Assembly (NCBI RefSeq): GCF_023702675.1
Contig: NZ_CP098478.1
Coordinates: 3,410,001 to 3,474,000, forward strand
Reading direction: 5' to 3'
DNA: 64,000 nt
Source: Acinetobacter sp. C26M
GTDB taxonomy: Bacteria; Pseudomonadota; Gammaproteobacteria; Pseudomonadales; Moraxellaceae
In this document: positions 27,315 to 36,301 of the stretch, piece after piece
How positions within the stretch are numbered: position 1 is the first letter of the stretch
Layout of the letters: each line of letters starts with the position of its first letter
Made by a program: the position numbers and the translations under genes
The notes under the pieces: generated by a model
What the model saw: the letters and a program-made list of their open reading frames with translations, nothing else
The model's database searches: none
What the model was told of the DNA's origin: nothing

Positions 27315-27764
27315 TTAGCGCTGTGCTAACTCATGTAAATAAGCTTTCATATCTTCAAGCTGTGTGGCTCTTAGGTCAGTTTCTTCATCCCAATACAGTC
27401 CGACACAGTTTGCCTGCATATCAATAGCATAAACTCCTTTTAATGCAATGGTTAAATCATTAAATTTCTGATCACCCTGCACAACCTGAAGCTTGCCATC
27501 AACCACCCGTGCGCGCATCAAAGCTAAACGAGCATCTGGAATCAGCACACTATAATAAGCCACCATACTGGCACGTTTTTCCGATGCCATTGGAATCTTG
27601 GTCCATTCTGGCGCAGCGATTAAGCGTGGATGCAACCCCATTTTACGCGCCTGATCACGCATCATACCCAATGCTTTTTCTCGTGGACTGACACGCAAGC
27701 CAAAAATCGAGCCAAGTACAAACAGTACAATCGCAACGGTGATCCAAATTCCAATATTACTCAT
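27315..27764 (-). CDS. membrane-anchored protein of unknown function upstream of topA
   Basis: The 149-residue protein has one N-terminal membrane helix (about residues 4-22, GIWITVAIVLFVLGSIFGL) and a cytoplasmic-looking basic and aromatic domain (SPREKALGMMRDQARKMGLHPRL, VVQGDQKFND, GLYWDEETDLRATQLEDMKAYLHEL). I do not recognise a named family. It ends 33 bp before topA with no terminator between, so the two are probably cotranscribed. The ATG at 27764 is taken over an in-frame start four codons earlier. Confidence 0.75.
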   Translation of the reverse strand: MSNIGIWITVAIVLFVLGSIFGLRVSPREKALGMMRDQARKMGLHPRLIAAPEWTKIPMASEKRASMVAYYSVLIPDARLALMRARVVDGKLQVVQGDQKFNDLTIALKGVYAIDMQANCVGLYWDEETDLRATQLEDMKAYLHELAQR

Positions 27765-27922
27765 AAAGTAGCCCAAAACTTTCTTTTATTAGCGTTACAT
27801 AAGTTGAATCCAAAAGGCAAGTTACAACGTAAAAAATAATCTTGTATTCAATTGCACTCTTTAAAGCATCCTTTTTCAGGCTGCCATAAACCCAAAGTAA
27901 AAATGCTTCTAACGCGCTTACT

Positions 27923-28285
27923 TTAATCGACTAAGGTTAATTTTCCGAATTGATCAAGATGTGCATCGCCCCAATTCTTTAATGCAACAATAATATGCTC
28001 CAGACTACGACCTAAATCAGTTAAACAATATTCAACTTTTGGAGGAACCTGAGGATAGACCTCTCGATGCAAAATGCCATCTTGTTCTAATTCACGTAAC
28101 TGATTGGTCAGCATTCTCTGAGTAATACTCGGTACGCGCTTACGAATTTCATTAAAGCGCAAAGTACCTTCGTTAAATAAATGCCAGAGAATGACACATT
28201 TCCATTTACCATCAATCAAACTGATGGCGGCTTCAACGGAACAGCCTGGGGAACAATCAAAACTCGAATGTCGCATTTTAGCCAT
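27923..28285 (-). CDS. HxlR family transcriptional regulator
   Basis: This 120-residue winged-helix regulator has the HxlR signature: a Cys near the N-terminus in SFDCSPGCSVEAAISLIDGKWKCVILWHL, then the helix-turn-helix RFNEIRKRVPSITQRMLTNQLRELEQDGIL and the wing with REVYPQVPPKVEYCLT. Two Cys near the start could sense redox or electrophile stress, as in several members. It is divergent from the zinc-type reductase at 28385, which it probably controls. Confidence 0.9.
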   Translation of the reverse strand: MAKMRHSSFDCSPGCSVEAAISLIDGKWKCVILWHLFNEGTLRFNEIRKRVPSITQRMLTNQLRELEQDGILHREVYPQVPPKVEYCLTDLGRSLEHIIVALKNWGDAHLDQFGKLTLVD

Positions 28286-28290
28286 TTTAC

Positions 28291-28308
28291 AGTATCCTTT
28301 TTGACACT
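28291..28308. promoter_or_regulatory. imperfect inverted repeat, possible HxlR operator
   Basis: AGTATC and GACACT (five of six bases complementary as inverted arms) flank a 6-base spacer, just before the HxlR gene start in the divergent gap. Size and place fit an HxlR-dimer site, but the match is imperfect. Confidence 0.4.
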
Positions 28309-28384
28309 ATGAGCGTTATTTGTCTGTAGTCACTAAAATTAAGCTTAAGTTATGCTGAGATTCCAATCAAGTGGAAGCAAAACC

Positions 28385-29395
28385 ATGAAAGCTGTGGCAT
28401 ATCAAAATGCAGGTGCAATTACATTAGACGATGCGCTTGTAGACATTGAAATCGACTCACCAATTGCACAGGGATACGATTTACTCGTTCGTGTACAGGC
28501 GATTTCTGTTAATCCAGTCGATACCAAGATTAGGAACAATAAAAATGCAGAAGCTCATCAATGGAAAGTTTTAGGCTGGGATGCAGTGGGTGTTGTTGAG
28601 GCGATTGGCGAACAAGTCACTCAATTCAAAATTGGTGACCTAGTCTGGTATGCAGGCGCACTCAACCGACAAGGCAGTAATAGTGAATTACAATTGGTTG
28701 ACGAGCGTATTGTTGGGCATAAACCCAAGTCACTCGATGCAAGTGAAGCAGCAGCACTACCTTTAACCGCAATTACCGCATGGGAAATGCTGTTTGATCG
28801 CTTACAAGTTCCACAAACTGCCGCTGAGAACACTTCGATCCTCGTCATTGGCGGTGCTGGTGGGGTGGGTTCAATTACCATTCAATTGCTCAAACAATTA
28901 ACCAATCTCACTGTGATCAGTACCGCATCTCGACCAGAACCGTCTGAATGGGTAAAACAGTTGGGTGCAGATTATGTGTTAGACCATCGTCAAGCTTTAG
29001 CCCCACAAATTCAACAGCTTGGCTTAAATGCCCCTTTATATGTATTTTCAACCACACAAACTGATCAGCATCTGGCTGATATTGCAGAACTGATCGCAGC
29101 ACAAGGCCATTTCGGTTTAATTGATGATCCTGAGCAACTCGATATTAAGCTCTTTAAATCAAAGTCAGTTTCGGTTCACTGGGAGTTTATGTTCACACGC
29201 TCTATGTATCAGACTGATGATATGATCCAACAGAGCCAACTTTTGAATCAAGTTGCAAGCTTAGTTGATGAAGGAAAGATTAAAACCACAGTGAGTCAGG
29301 TATTTTCGCCAATCAATGCAGAAAACCTAAAACGTGCACACCAACAAATCGAAAGTGGCACGACCAAAGGAAAAATAGTCCTGCATGGTTTTTAA
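28385..29395 (+). CDS. zinc-type alcohol dehydrogenase / NADPH:quinone reductase family protein
   Basis: This 336-residue member of the medium-chain dehydrogenase/reductase superfamily starts MKAVAYQNAGAITLDDAL. It has the GroES-like fold (ISVNPVDTKIRNN, LGWDAVGVVEAIG) and a Rossmann domain with LVIGGAGGVGSITIQLLKQ. The segments WYAGALNRQGSNSELQLVDERIVGHKP and SVSVHWEFMFTRSMYQT are typical of the zinc-free quinone/enone reductase subgroup. The divergent HxlR regulator suggests induction by quinones or electrophiles. The ATG at 28385, with TGGAAG upstream, is preferred to one 33 bases earlier. Confidence 0.87.
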   Translation: MKAVAYQNAGAITLDDALVDIEIDSPIAQGYDLLVRVQAISVNPVDTKIRNNKNAEAHQWKVLGWDAVGVVEAIGEQVTQFKIGDLVWYAGALNRQGSNSELQLVDERIVGHKPKSLDASEAAALPLTAITAWEMLFDRLQVPQTAAENTSILVIGGAGGVGSITIQLLKQLTNLTVISTASRPEPSEWVKQLGADYVLDHRQALAPQIQQLGLNAPLYVFSTTQTDQHLADIAELIAAQGHFGLIDDPEQLDIKLFKSKSVSVHWEFMFTRSMYQTDDMIQQSQLLNQVASLVDEGKIKTTVSQVFSPINAENLKRAHQQIESGTTKGKIVLHGF

Positions 29396-29453
29396 ACGCG
29401 ATCATTCAACGTAAATCTTCCAGCAATACAATTCAGCATTGCTGGATGCTTTA

Positions 29454-29699
29454 TTAATAATGTGGTGGTTTATCACTCACTGGGTCAAAAGCAGCAATTC
29501 CTTCCGATAAATCTGAAGATTCAACTCGACGATATAAAAGCTGCATTTGTTTTTTTAAATCAGCAATTTCTTGCGTTTGAATTGCGAGCTGTTGATTTAA
29601 TTGCTCAACTAAATCATCCAAAAATGCAATTCGGACTTGCAAATCTTCAATGGGTGCGGAAAATGACGCGTGATCATCAAAATTTTGTGGTTTAGTCAT
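29454..29699 (-). CDS. slyX: SlyX family protein
   Basis: This 81-residue protein has a coiled-coil core (DLQVRIAFLDDLVEQLNQQLAIQTQEIADLKKQMQLLYRRV) and the family C-terminal PPHY. SlyX function is unknown. The ATG at 29699 is used because GAGG lies 6 bases upstream. The longer frame starts without such a site. It is divergent from the Uup-type gene, and only 32 bp separate the two starts. Confidence 0.88.
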   Translation of the reverse strand: MTKPQNFDDHASFSAPIEDLQVRIAFLDDLVEQLNQQLAIQTQEIADLKKQMQLLYRRVESSDLSEGIAAFDPVSDKPPHY

Positions 29700-29731
29700 T
29701 TCAGACCTCATCTGAACTCTTAGGAAACATT

Positions 29732-31639
29732 ATGGCCTATATTACTTTAAGGGATGTCCATCTCGCATTTGGCGGACCTGCCTTACTCGACGGCGCGAAC
29801 TTTAACCTAGAACGTGGCGAGCGAGTCTGTTTAATTGGTCGTAATGGAGAAGGTAAGTCTACTTTATTAAAACTAATTGAGGGAAGCTTGTTACCCGATA
29901 ACGGTGAAGTTTCGATTCAAAATGGTTTAACTGTTTCAATGTTAGCCCAAGACGTTCCGATGGACTCAGGCAAAGTTGCAGACATCGTTGCCGATGGCGC
30001 AGGCGAAGCATCTATTGTATTGAAAGAATATCATGAAGCCAGTGATGCCTGCGTCTTAGGTGATATGGAAGCCTGTGACCGCATGGGCATGCTACAGCAC
30101 AAACTGGATCAGTTGGATGGCTGGGCATTAGAAAATAAGGTCAACTCGATTCTCAGTAAAATGGGACTTGATCCAAATGCGGATCTAGCTGATTTATCAG
30201 GTGGTCGTAAACGTCGTGTACTCTTAGCACGTGCCCTGCTCACTCAACCAGATGTGTTGTTACTCGACGAACCGACCAACCATTTAGATGTCGAAAGTAT
30301 CGAATGGTTAGAAAAGTTTTTATTGGATCAAAATAATCTGACCCTACTATTCATTTCGCATGACCGTTCATTTGTTGACAGCATTGCAACTCGTATCGTT
30401 GAGCTTGATCGTGGAGTTTTGCGTAGTTACGAAGGTAACTATTCACGCTATCTCGATCTAAAAGCACAACAAATGGAAGCTGAAGAAAAACAAAATGCTT
30501 TATTTGATAAAAAGTTAGCTGAAGAAGAGGCTTGGATTCGTCAAGGTATTAAGGCCCGTCGTACTCGTAACGAAGGTCGTGTCCGTGCATTAAAAGACTT
30601 ACGTGAGCAATCTAAGGCACGCCGTTCACAGCAAGGCAAAGTCAGCATGGCAACCCAAGAAGCACATCGCTCTGGTAAATTGGTGTTTGAGATTGAGAAT
30701 CTCAGCGTCAGCTACGGTGAACAGCCATTAATTAAAGATTTCTCGGCCATTGTCCTACGTGGCGACCGTATCGGTTTAGTCGGTGACAACGGTGTCGGTA
30801 AAACCACTTTGATTAAAGCGATTCTAGGTGAGATTGAGCATGGTGGTTCTGTGAAAACAGGAACACAGCTCGAAGTCGCTTATTTTGACCAGTTGCGTAA
30901 TGCCTTAGACCTTGAAAAAACCGTGATGGCCAACGTGTCGGAAGGTTCTGACTTTGTCGATGTGAATGGTAACCGCCGCCATATCTATAGTTATTTACAA
31001 GACTTTTTATTCTCTCCAGAACGTGCCCGCACACCAGTTAAAGCGCTTTCAGGAGGTGAAAGAAACCGTATCTTATTGGCAAAACTGTTACTCAAGCCAT
31101 CGAATTTAATCGTGATGGATGAGCCAACCAATGACTTGGATATGGTGACACTTGAGCTACTTGAGGAAATGCTGTCTGACTATAAGGGTACTTTGCTGTT
31201 GATCTCGCATGACCGTGCCTTTATGGACAATGTCGTGACCTCGACATGGGTATTTGATGGTAAGGGTAACATTGATGAATATATCGGTGGCTATCAAGAC
31301 TATTTGGAACAGCGCCCAGATCAGAAAGTGGTGGATCAAAAAAGTGATGTGAAAAAGGCACAAGCCAAAGCTGAGGCAGCGGCTGCCGCAGCATCAGCTC
31401 CGAAGAAGGTGAAGCTCAGTTATAAAGACCAGCGTGAGCTGGAACAACTCCCTGCTGAAATTGAAAAACTGGAAACTGAACAAGCAGAATTATCAGAAAA
31501 GTTAGCTGATGGTTCATGGTTTGTTTCAGATGCCAATGCAGCAACTGCAGCGAGTCAACGTCTGGCTGAAATTGAAGAAGTATTGCTTGAGAAATTGGAA
31601 CGTTGGGACATTTTAGAAAATATGTCTAAAGGCAACTAA
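29732..31639 (+). CDS. uup: ABC-F family ATPase, Uup-like
   Basis: This 635-residue cytoplasmic protein has two ABC ATPase domains and no membrane segments. Walker A motifs are GRNGEGKST at residues 36-44 and GDNGVGKTT in the second domain. The signatures are LSGGRKRRVLLARAL and LSGGERNRILLAKLL, and the Walker B motifs are LLLDEPTNHLD and IVMDEPTNDLD. A linker and a C-terminal coiled coil (about residues 560-630) fit Uup, which acts on ribosomes or branched DNA. Starts of this gene and slyX are nearly back to back. Confidence 0.92.
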   Translation: MAYITLRDVHLAFGGPALLDGANFNLERGERVCLIGRNGEGKSTLLKLIEGSLLPDNGEVSIQNGLTVSMLAQDVPMDSGKVADIVADGAGEASIVLKEYHEASDACVLGDMEACDRMGMLQHKLDQLDGWALENKVNSILSKMGLDPNADLADLSGGRKRRVLLARALLTQPDVLLLDEPTNHLDVESIEWLEKFLLDQNNLTLLFISHDRSFVDSIATRIVELDRGVLRSYEGNYSRYLDLKAQQMEAEEKQNALFDKKLAEEEAWIRQGIKARRTRNEGRVRALKDLREQSKARRSQQGKVSMATQEAHRSGKLVFEIENLSVSYGEQPLIKDFSAIVLRGDRIGLVGDNGVGKTTLIKAILGEIEHGGSVKTGTQLEVAYFDQLRNALDLEKTVMANVSEGSDFVDVNGNRRHIYSYLQDFLFSPERARTPVKALSGGERNRILLAKLLLKPSNLIVMDEPTNDLDMVTLELLEEMLSDYKGTLLLISHDRAFMDNVVTSTWVFDGKGNIDEYIGGYQDYLEQRPDQKVVDQKSDVKKAQAKAEAAAAAASAPKKVKLSYKDQRELEQLPAEIEKLETEQAELSEKLADGSWFVSDANAATAASQRLAEIEEVLLEKLERWDILENMSKGN

Positions 31640-31644
31640 GCCTA

Positions 31645-31678
31645 TGAAGCATTTACCCTATCGAGGGTAAATGCTTCA
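31645..31678. terminator. long perfect hairpin after uup
   Basis: TGAAGCATTTACCC and GGGTAAATGCTTCA form a perfect 14-bp stem with a TATCGA loop, 5 bp after the uup stop. There is no U tract on either strand, so it may end transcription weakly, protect the 3' end, or serve the convergent macrodomain gene. Confidence 0.5.
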
Positions 31679-31694
31679 CTTCTTCCGATTGAAT

Positions 31695-32225
31695 TTATAG
31701 CAAATCAAAATCTTGTTGTAGTGATTGATAAATATTAAAATTTTCATCATCAAAACAAACAAAAATGACCTGTTGTACAAGCACTGCCTTACTTAATTCT
31801 TCAGCAATGGTTTTTAGTGCGATCTGTGCAGCAAACAGTTTGGGAAAGCGATAAATCCCTGTTGAAATATTGGGAAATGCAAGGCTTTGTAGCTTCATCT
31901 CTTCTGCTAACTTAAAACTATTGCGATAGGCACTTTCCAATAGCTTCTCTTCCTGATGTTGCCCATCTACCCAAGTCGGTCCAACCGTATGGATGACATA
32001 TTTAGCAGGCAGATTTCCTGCTGTGGTCACGACCGCTTCGCCAACTGCACAACCACCTTGCTTGGCACGAATCTTTTGACAATCTGCCAAAATCGATACA
32101 CCACCACGACGATGAATTGCACCATCTACACCTCCACCACCTAATAGCGAAGTATTGGCCGCATTAACAATTGCATCTACCGTGATTTGGGTAATATCTC
32201 CTTTCATTATTTTTATACTTTTCAA
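31695..32225 (-). CDS. macrodomain protein, O-acetyl-ADP-ribose deacetylase (YmdB-like)
   Basis: This 176-residue single macrodomain protein has the ADP-ribose binding motif [27 protein letters not shown] at about residues 16-42, and [10 protein letters not shown] plus [13 protein letters not shown] further on. Family members remove acetyl from O-acetyl-ADP-ribose or ADP-ribose from proteins. The E. coli YmdB also modulates RNase III. The start is TTG at 32225, decided by an AGGAG site 6 bases upstream. The later ATG at codon 7 has no such site. Confidence 0.9.
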   Translation of the reverse strand: MKSIKIMKGDITQITVDAIVNAANTSLLGGGGVDGAIHRRGGVSILADCQKIRAKQGGCAVGEAVVTTAGNLPAKYVIHTVGPTWVDGQHQEEKLLESAYRNSFKLAEEMKLQSLAFPNISTGIYRFPKLFAAQIALKTIAEELSKAVLVQQVIFVCFDDENFNIYQSLQQDFDLL

Positions 32226-32362
32226 AATCTTCTCCTCTTTATCAGAGCTGTTTAATGGCTGATTTACGCTACAACAACTGCGGTTTTATTTAACATTTAA
32301 ATTACTAAACCGACTTCATGCTACACTGCTTCAAAATTCAACGTTATTCATATTTCGAGTTT

Positions 32363-33298
32363 ATGAGTCAAAAGCAGTCTTATATCCCTGGCGAGTTTCA
32401 ATGGGAATTTCTATTACCTAAATATTGGAAGATTTGGATCGCCATCACTTTTCTGATGCTATTGGCTATTCTTCCATGGGCAATTCAATGGCGCTTGGCG
32501 CATGGCTTAGCCAGTTTATGCTGGCATTTGCTCAAGTCACGCCGTAAAACCACACTGCGAAATTTAGAACTGTGTTTCCCTGAGTGGTCACCTGCTGAGG
32601 TTGAGGCACAAGCTAAACAAGTGTTTGTCGATATGATGCTCGGTGTGTTTGAAACACTGAATGCGTGGTACTGCCCCAAATGGTTTAAAGGTCGCCATAG
32701 CATTGAAGGCTTAGAGCATCTCAATGATGCAAAAGCACAAGGTAAAGGCATATTGCTACTTGGTACACACAGTACTCTACTCGATGCTGGTGGTTATATT
32801 TGTGCTCAATATTTCGAGCCTGATGTGGTTTATCGCCCACAGAATAATCCTATGCTGGACATGCTGATTTATCGTTGTCGTGCCACGATTTATCAACATC
32901 AAATTGACCATGATGATATGCGTGGTTTGATTCGTCGACTGAAAGAAGGCGGCGCAATTTGGTATAGTCCAGATCAAGATTTTGGTTTAAAACAAGGGGT
33001 GATGGCCCCCTTCTTTGGTGTACCTGCGGCAACCGTTACCGCGCATCGCCGTTTACTCAAAATATCGAAAGCCGTTGCGATTCCCTTATATTTCTATCGT
33101 TATGGCGATATCCGCAATCCACAATATAAAGTACTGATCGAACCGATTGTGGACAATATGCCAAGTGAAGATGAAGTTGATGATGCGATTCGAGTAAATC
33201 AAATTATCGAAGCCCAATTGCGTATTGCACCAACACAATGGATGTGGTTCCACCGTCGCTTCAAAACCCGTGCTGAAGGTTACGATAAAATTTATTAA
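32363..33298 (+). CDS. lipid A biosynthesis acyltransferase (LpxL/LpxM family)
   Basis: This 311-residue inner-membrane protein transfers a secondary acyl chain to lipid A. It has one membrane segment at about residues 22-42 and the catalytic H-x4-D motif at H136-D141 (GTHSTLLDAGGY). Further conserved parts are IWYSPDQDFGL and MAPFFGVPAATVTAHRRL. The ATG at 32363 is preferred to an upstream in-frame ATG at 32318, which would add a stretch with no family likeness. LpxL-type is more likely than LpxM from the overall sequence, but I am not sure. Confidence 0.88.
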   Translation: MSQKQSYIPGEFQWEFLLPKYWKIWIAITFLMLLAILPWAIQWRLAHGLASLCWHLLKSRRKTTLRNLELCFPEWSPAEVEAQAKQVFVDMMLGVFETLNAWYCPKWFKGRHSIEGLEHLNDAKAQGKGILLLGTHSTLLDAGGYICAQYFEPDVVYRPQNNPMLDMLIYRCRATIYQHQIDHDDMRGLIRRLKEGGAIWYSPDQDFGLKQGVMAPFFGVPAATVTAHRRLLKISKAVAIPLYFYRYGDIRNPQYKVLIEPIVDNMPSEDEVDDAIRVNQIIEAQLRIAPTQWMWFHRRFKTRAEGYDKIY

Positions 33299-33302
33299 TA
33301 CA

Positions 33303-33334
33303 AAAAAAGCCGCTTCATTCAACCATGGAGCGGC
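33303..33334 (-). terminator. intrinsic terminator of the minus-strand lipoprotein gene
   Basis: AGCCGCT and AGCGGCT flank an inner complementary middle. On the minus strand the hairpin is followed by seven T. It lies about 25 bp after the stop at 33359. Confidence 0.72.
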
Positions 33335-33358
33335 TCTTTACTAAAACAAGAACAACAA

Positions 33359-34874
33359 TTAGTTAGGGAAAATGACGCCCGTATTTAAATCAAAATAAGT
33401 CGATGTATTGCTATACACTGAGCCCAGTTTGACATTAATAAACCAACCTAAATTACCTTGATCTTGTAAGCGATTCTGAATTTCGCTCGGTAGATCAAGT
33501 TTATAAATTGCATCTTCTTTAAATACTTTGGATTCAATCGTGGCTGTACTTGCACTATCACGTTCAAATAAATAGCCTTTAGTATTATAGAATTCAACCG
33601 CATTGTCTTTATCAATCAAGTGATAACCTTCAGCTGCTTGTTGTTTAAGTAATAAATCAAGTTTGGTTGGATTATCCTCATAAAAGCCTGCGGGTGTGGT
33701 TGGCATTTCAAAATAACGATAACTATAAGTACCATTATGAGTACTACTGTTTACGCAGGTAGGGACATAAAACATATCATTGGTTGTGCCATTATTAGTA
33801 TACGTGCTCCCAGCAAAAACTAGCTTACAACCCTGTGCCCCTAAAGTATTAAAAGCCTCTAAAATAACAGATCGGGTCGCCTGACTGGCGAATATGAACC
33901 GATTATCATAAGTATAGATTGCTGGTTTTTTTATCATTTTTGACAAATAAATGTTTATAGGTATTGCTTGGATCTTCTCTCAGGTATGACTTATACGCAA
34001 AACCTAATGCACCTTGTTTTTTCATTTCTGCCAAACGCAGTAAATACCTATCTGCAACAACTTTGGTGGTTACATCTACAATTTTATAACTATAGGTATC
34101 CGTTGAAGCATTGTTTTTAACATACAAGTTTTTAGGTTCAGGGAAATCACTATTTGCTTTTTTCACATCCAAAGAAGTACCTGCCAAAGCAAAACCTTGT
34201 GTACCCTGCTCATTGGCTTGAGCCAAGAAGTTCGACCATGAACTTTGGTTATCTAACAAACGATAGCTTGCCGTTGCCTTTTTCGCTGTCGGTTTGAATA
34301 AACTATAACCTTCAACATTGGTGCGCGTATAGCAAGTAACAACTTTTGAAGGATCTATTGCATCCATAATGGTTTGGATGTCTTTGATCGTTGCGGTTGC
34401 TGGAACATCACACATTCCATCACCTTTAAAAGCATAAGCAGAAGCAATAGCATTGCGGTATCTATCAGTATATTTCACCCGATTCGCTGTAGTTGTACCA
34501 CTGGTTTCAGTCGGTGCGATATCAGTAATTAACGCGTCATCTGAAGCAACAGCATAGTTTTTAATGACTGCACCCGTACAATCCTCTTTTTCAAACTGAC
34601 GAGTTTCAATAGTAAAACGAACACTGTTTTCGGATGCTTTATGTACCGTTAAATTGGTTCGTGCGCCTTTATTGCAGAAACCACCCAACCAAGATCCCAC
34701 AAAACGATCAGCTACGACTGGAGTTGGTGTAGGGGTTGGTGTCGGCGTCGGAGTCGGTGTAGGCGTTGGCGTCGGTGTAGGCGTTGGGCTTGAATCCGAA
34801 TCATTATCCGATCCACAACCCACCAGGATTGCACAAGTTACGCTGAGTGCTAGTTGTGTCCATATATTTTTCAT
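33359..34874 (-). pseudogene. exported lipoprotein of unknown function, interrupted by a +1 frameshift in a poly-A tract
   Basis: The 5' frame (34874 to 33906) codes for a lipoprotein signal ending in ILVGC, a Ser/Asp stretch, about 11 Pro-Thr repeats, and a domain with several Cys (WLGGFCNKG, ITDIAP, CYTRTNVEGYSL). It ends at a TGA after HLFVKNDKKTSNLYL. The second frame (from 33946) begins in the same place and reads KNDKKPAIYTYDNRFIF onward for about 190 residues. Removing one A of the A7 run at 33926-33932 fuses them. The total of 1516 bases is 3n+1, as expected. The intact product would be about 504 residues. The cause may be slippage or error. Confidence 0.78.
34719..34788 (-). repeat. 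tandem hexamer repeat coding for Pro-Thr
   Basis: About eleven imperfect 6-base units of the form GGNGTN (plus strand) code for alternating Pro and Thr between the lipid anchor and the globular part of the lipoprotein. The number of units may vary between strains by slippage. Confidence 0.8.
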
Positions 34875-34895
34875 TGCATCACCCTCTGTGTGATT

Positions 34896-34921
34896 TTTTC
34901 ACATATTTGTGTATGTGAAAA
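34896..34921. promoter_or_regulatory. inverted repeat upstream of the lipoprotein gene
   Basis: TTTTCACATA and TATGTGAAAA form perfect 10-base arms around a 6-base spacer, 22 bp upstream of the lipoprotein start and about 90 bp from the JmjC-like gene. It looks like a regulator site. No matching family could be fixed. Confidence 0.5.
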
Positions 34922-35010
34922 TTTAACACTTTTATGCTTGAGTGCAAATATGTTTATGCGTAAATTAATAACGAAAGGTCAAAATTATTTTTTATTGATG
35001 GTTCGAAAGT

Positions 35011-36246
35011 ATGGATGCTCAAGAAAACCTAGCAAGACAATTTAGTGAGTTACCTGAAGCATGGCGTGCGTGGTTAGAGGAAAATTTAGAACGCGGCTGT
35101 GCTCCAATTGATTTGGCCAATATTCTGTTGCGTGAAGGTTTGATTGACCTGAATAAGGATTTTTCTGCTCCAATACATGTTGAAGAGCAACACTACCGCG
35201 AACTTGAACAGGCAGCTGCTGCTAGACAAACTCAATTCAGCAGTGTGTTTGCGCCTGAACAAAAGAAATGGTTGGCTCAGGCGGTACTTGATAACGTAAG
35301 CAAAGCAAATATTTATCAGTCATTAAGCGCACAAGGATTGAGTGAAATTGATATTGCCCTCGAATGGGTGCAACTCAAACAAGATCCTTATTTTCAAATT
35401 GCCCAAGAGCAGCATTTTTTAGTTAGAAAGCGCAATTGGCTACTGCATACCCTAGATCGTTTTGCCCGTTTAAATCCTGAATATCGGCAAATTACTCGAA
35501 TTTCAAAGCCTGAATTTACAGATTTTATTCAACATTATTACAGTCGAAATTTGCCTGTGATTTTGACCGATGCCATTCAACATTGGCCTGCTTTACATAA
35601 ATGGTCACCGCAATATTTCAAACAGACTATAGGCACTCAAGAAATTGAAGTGCAGTTTAATCGTGAACAGGATCCTTTATTTGAACGCAACTCAATTCAA
35701 CATAAAACCCAAATGCGAATGGATGAATATGTCGATCTAATTGAACAAACCCGACATTCCAATAATTTTTACATGACGGCAAATAATGCCAAGGCCAGTC
35801 AGTCCAGTCTGGCAGTATTGTTTCAAGATATCGGTCATTTTCATGGTTATACAGACCACTCGCAGGTCTATGATCGTAGCTTCATTTGGTTTGGACCCAA
35901 AGGGGCATTTACCCCTCTACATCATGATTTGACTAATAACCTACTGGTACAAATTTACGGACGAAAAAAAGTCACCCTGATCCCTGCACTACAAACGCCA
36001 CATCTCTATAATGATGTCGCAGTATTTAGTAAAATTGCCAATCCTCATCTTCCCAATACAGTTGAGTTATTTCCAGATTTTGCTCAGAGCAGCAAAATCG
36101 AATGTATCCTGAATGAGGGGGAGGCTTTGTTTATCCCTCTCGGCTGGTGGCATTGTGTCGAAAGTTTGGATATTTCCATGAGTGTTTCTTTTACTCATTT
36201 TAGTATCGATAATACTGGGGCTGAATCATTTCCATCTCCAGCCTAA
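35011..36246 (+). CDS. JmjC/cupin-like 2-oxoglutarate oxygenase family protein
   Basis: The 411-residue cytoplasmic protein has an N-terminal helical region of about 150 residues and a C-terminal cupin-8 (JmjC) domain. The iron-binding triad can be seen as H304-x-D306 in PLHHDLTNNLLVQIYG, with the distal His381 in LGWWHCVESLDISMSV. LPVILTDAIQHWPALHKWS is the usual domain start. Relatives hydroxylate ribosomal proteins or other substrates. The helical N-terminal part is unusual and may bind the partner. The gene is followed by the DUF6502 gene after 55 bp. Confidence 0.85.
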   Translation: MDAQENLARQFSELPEAWRAWLEENLERGCAPIDLANILLREGLIDLNKDFSAPIHVEEQHYRELEQAAAARQTQFSSVFAPEQKKWLAQAVLDNVSKANIYQSLSAQGLSEIDIALEWVQLKQDPYFQIAQEQHFLVRKRNWLLHTLDRFARLNPEYRQITRISKPEFTDFIQHYYSRNLPVILTDAIQHWPALHKWSPQYFKQTIGTQEIEVQFNREQDPLFERNSIQHKTQMRMDEYVDLIEQTRHSNNFYMTANNAKASQSSLAVLFQDIGHFHGYTDHSQVYDRSFIWFGPKGAFTPLHHDLTNNLLVQIYGRKKVTLIPALQTPHLYNDVAVFSKIANPHLPNTVELFPDFAQSSKIECILNEGEALFIPLGWWHCVESLDISMSVSFTHFSIDNTGAESFPSPA

Positions 36247-36301
36247 TGTTTAAATAAAGTCAGTTTGTGGCTCATAACGAATCCGTTCTTAAGGTGATTT
36301 A

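Noticed and set aside
34889..34903. TGTGA-N5-TCACA, like a CRP/Vfr site
   Set aside because: The consensus spacer is 6 bases, not 5, and the site overlaps a better 10-bp inverted repeat.
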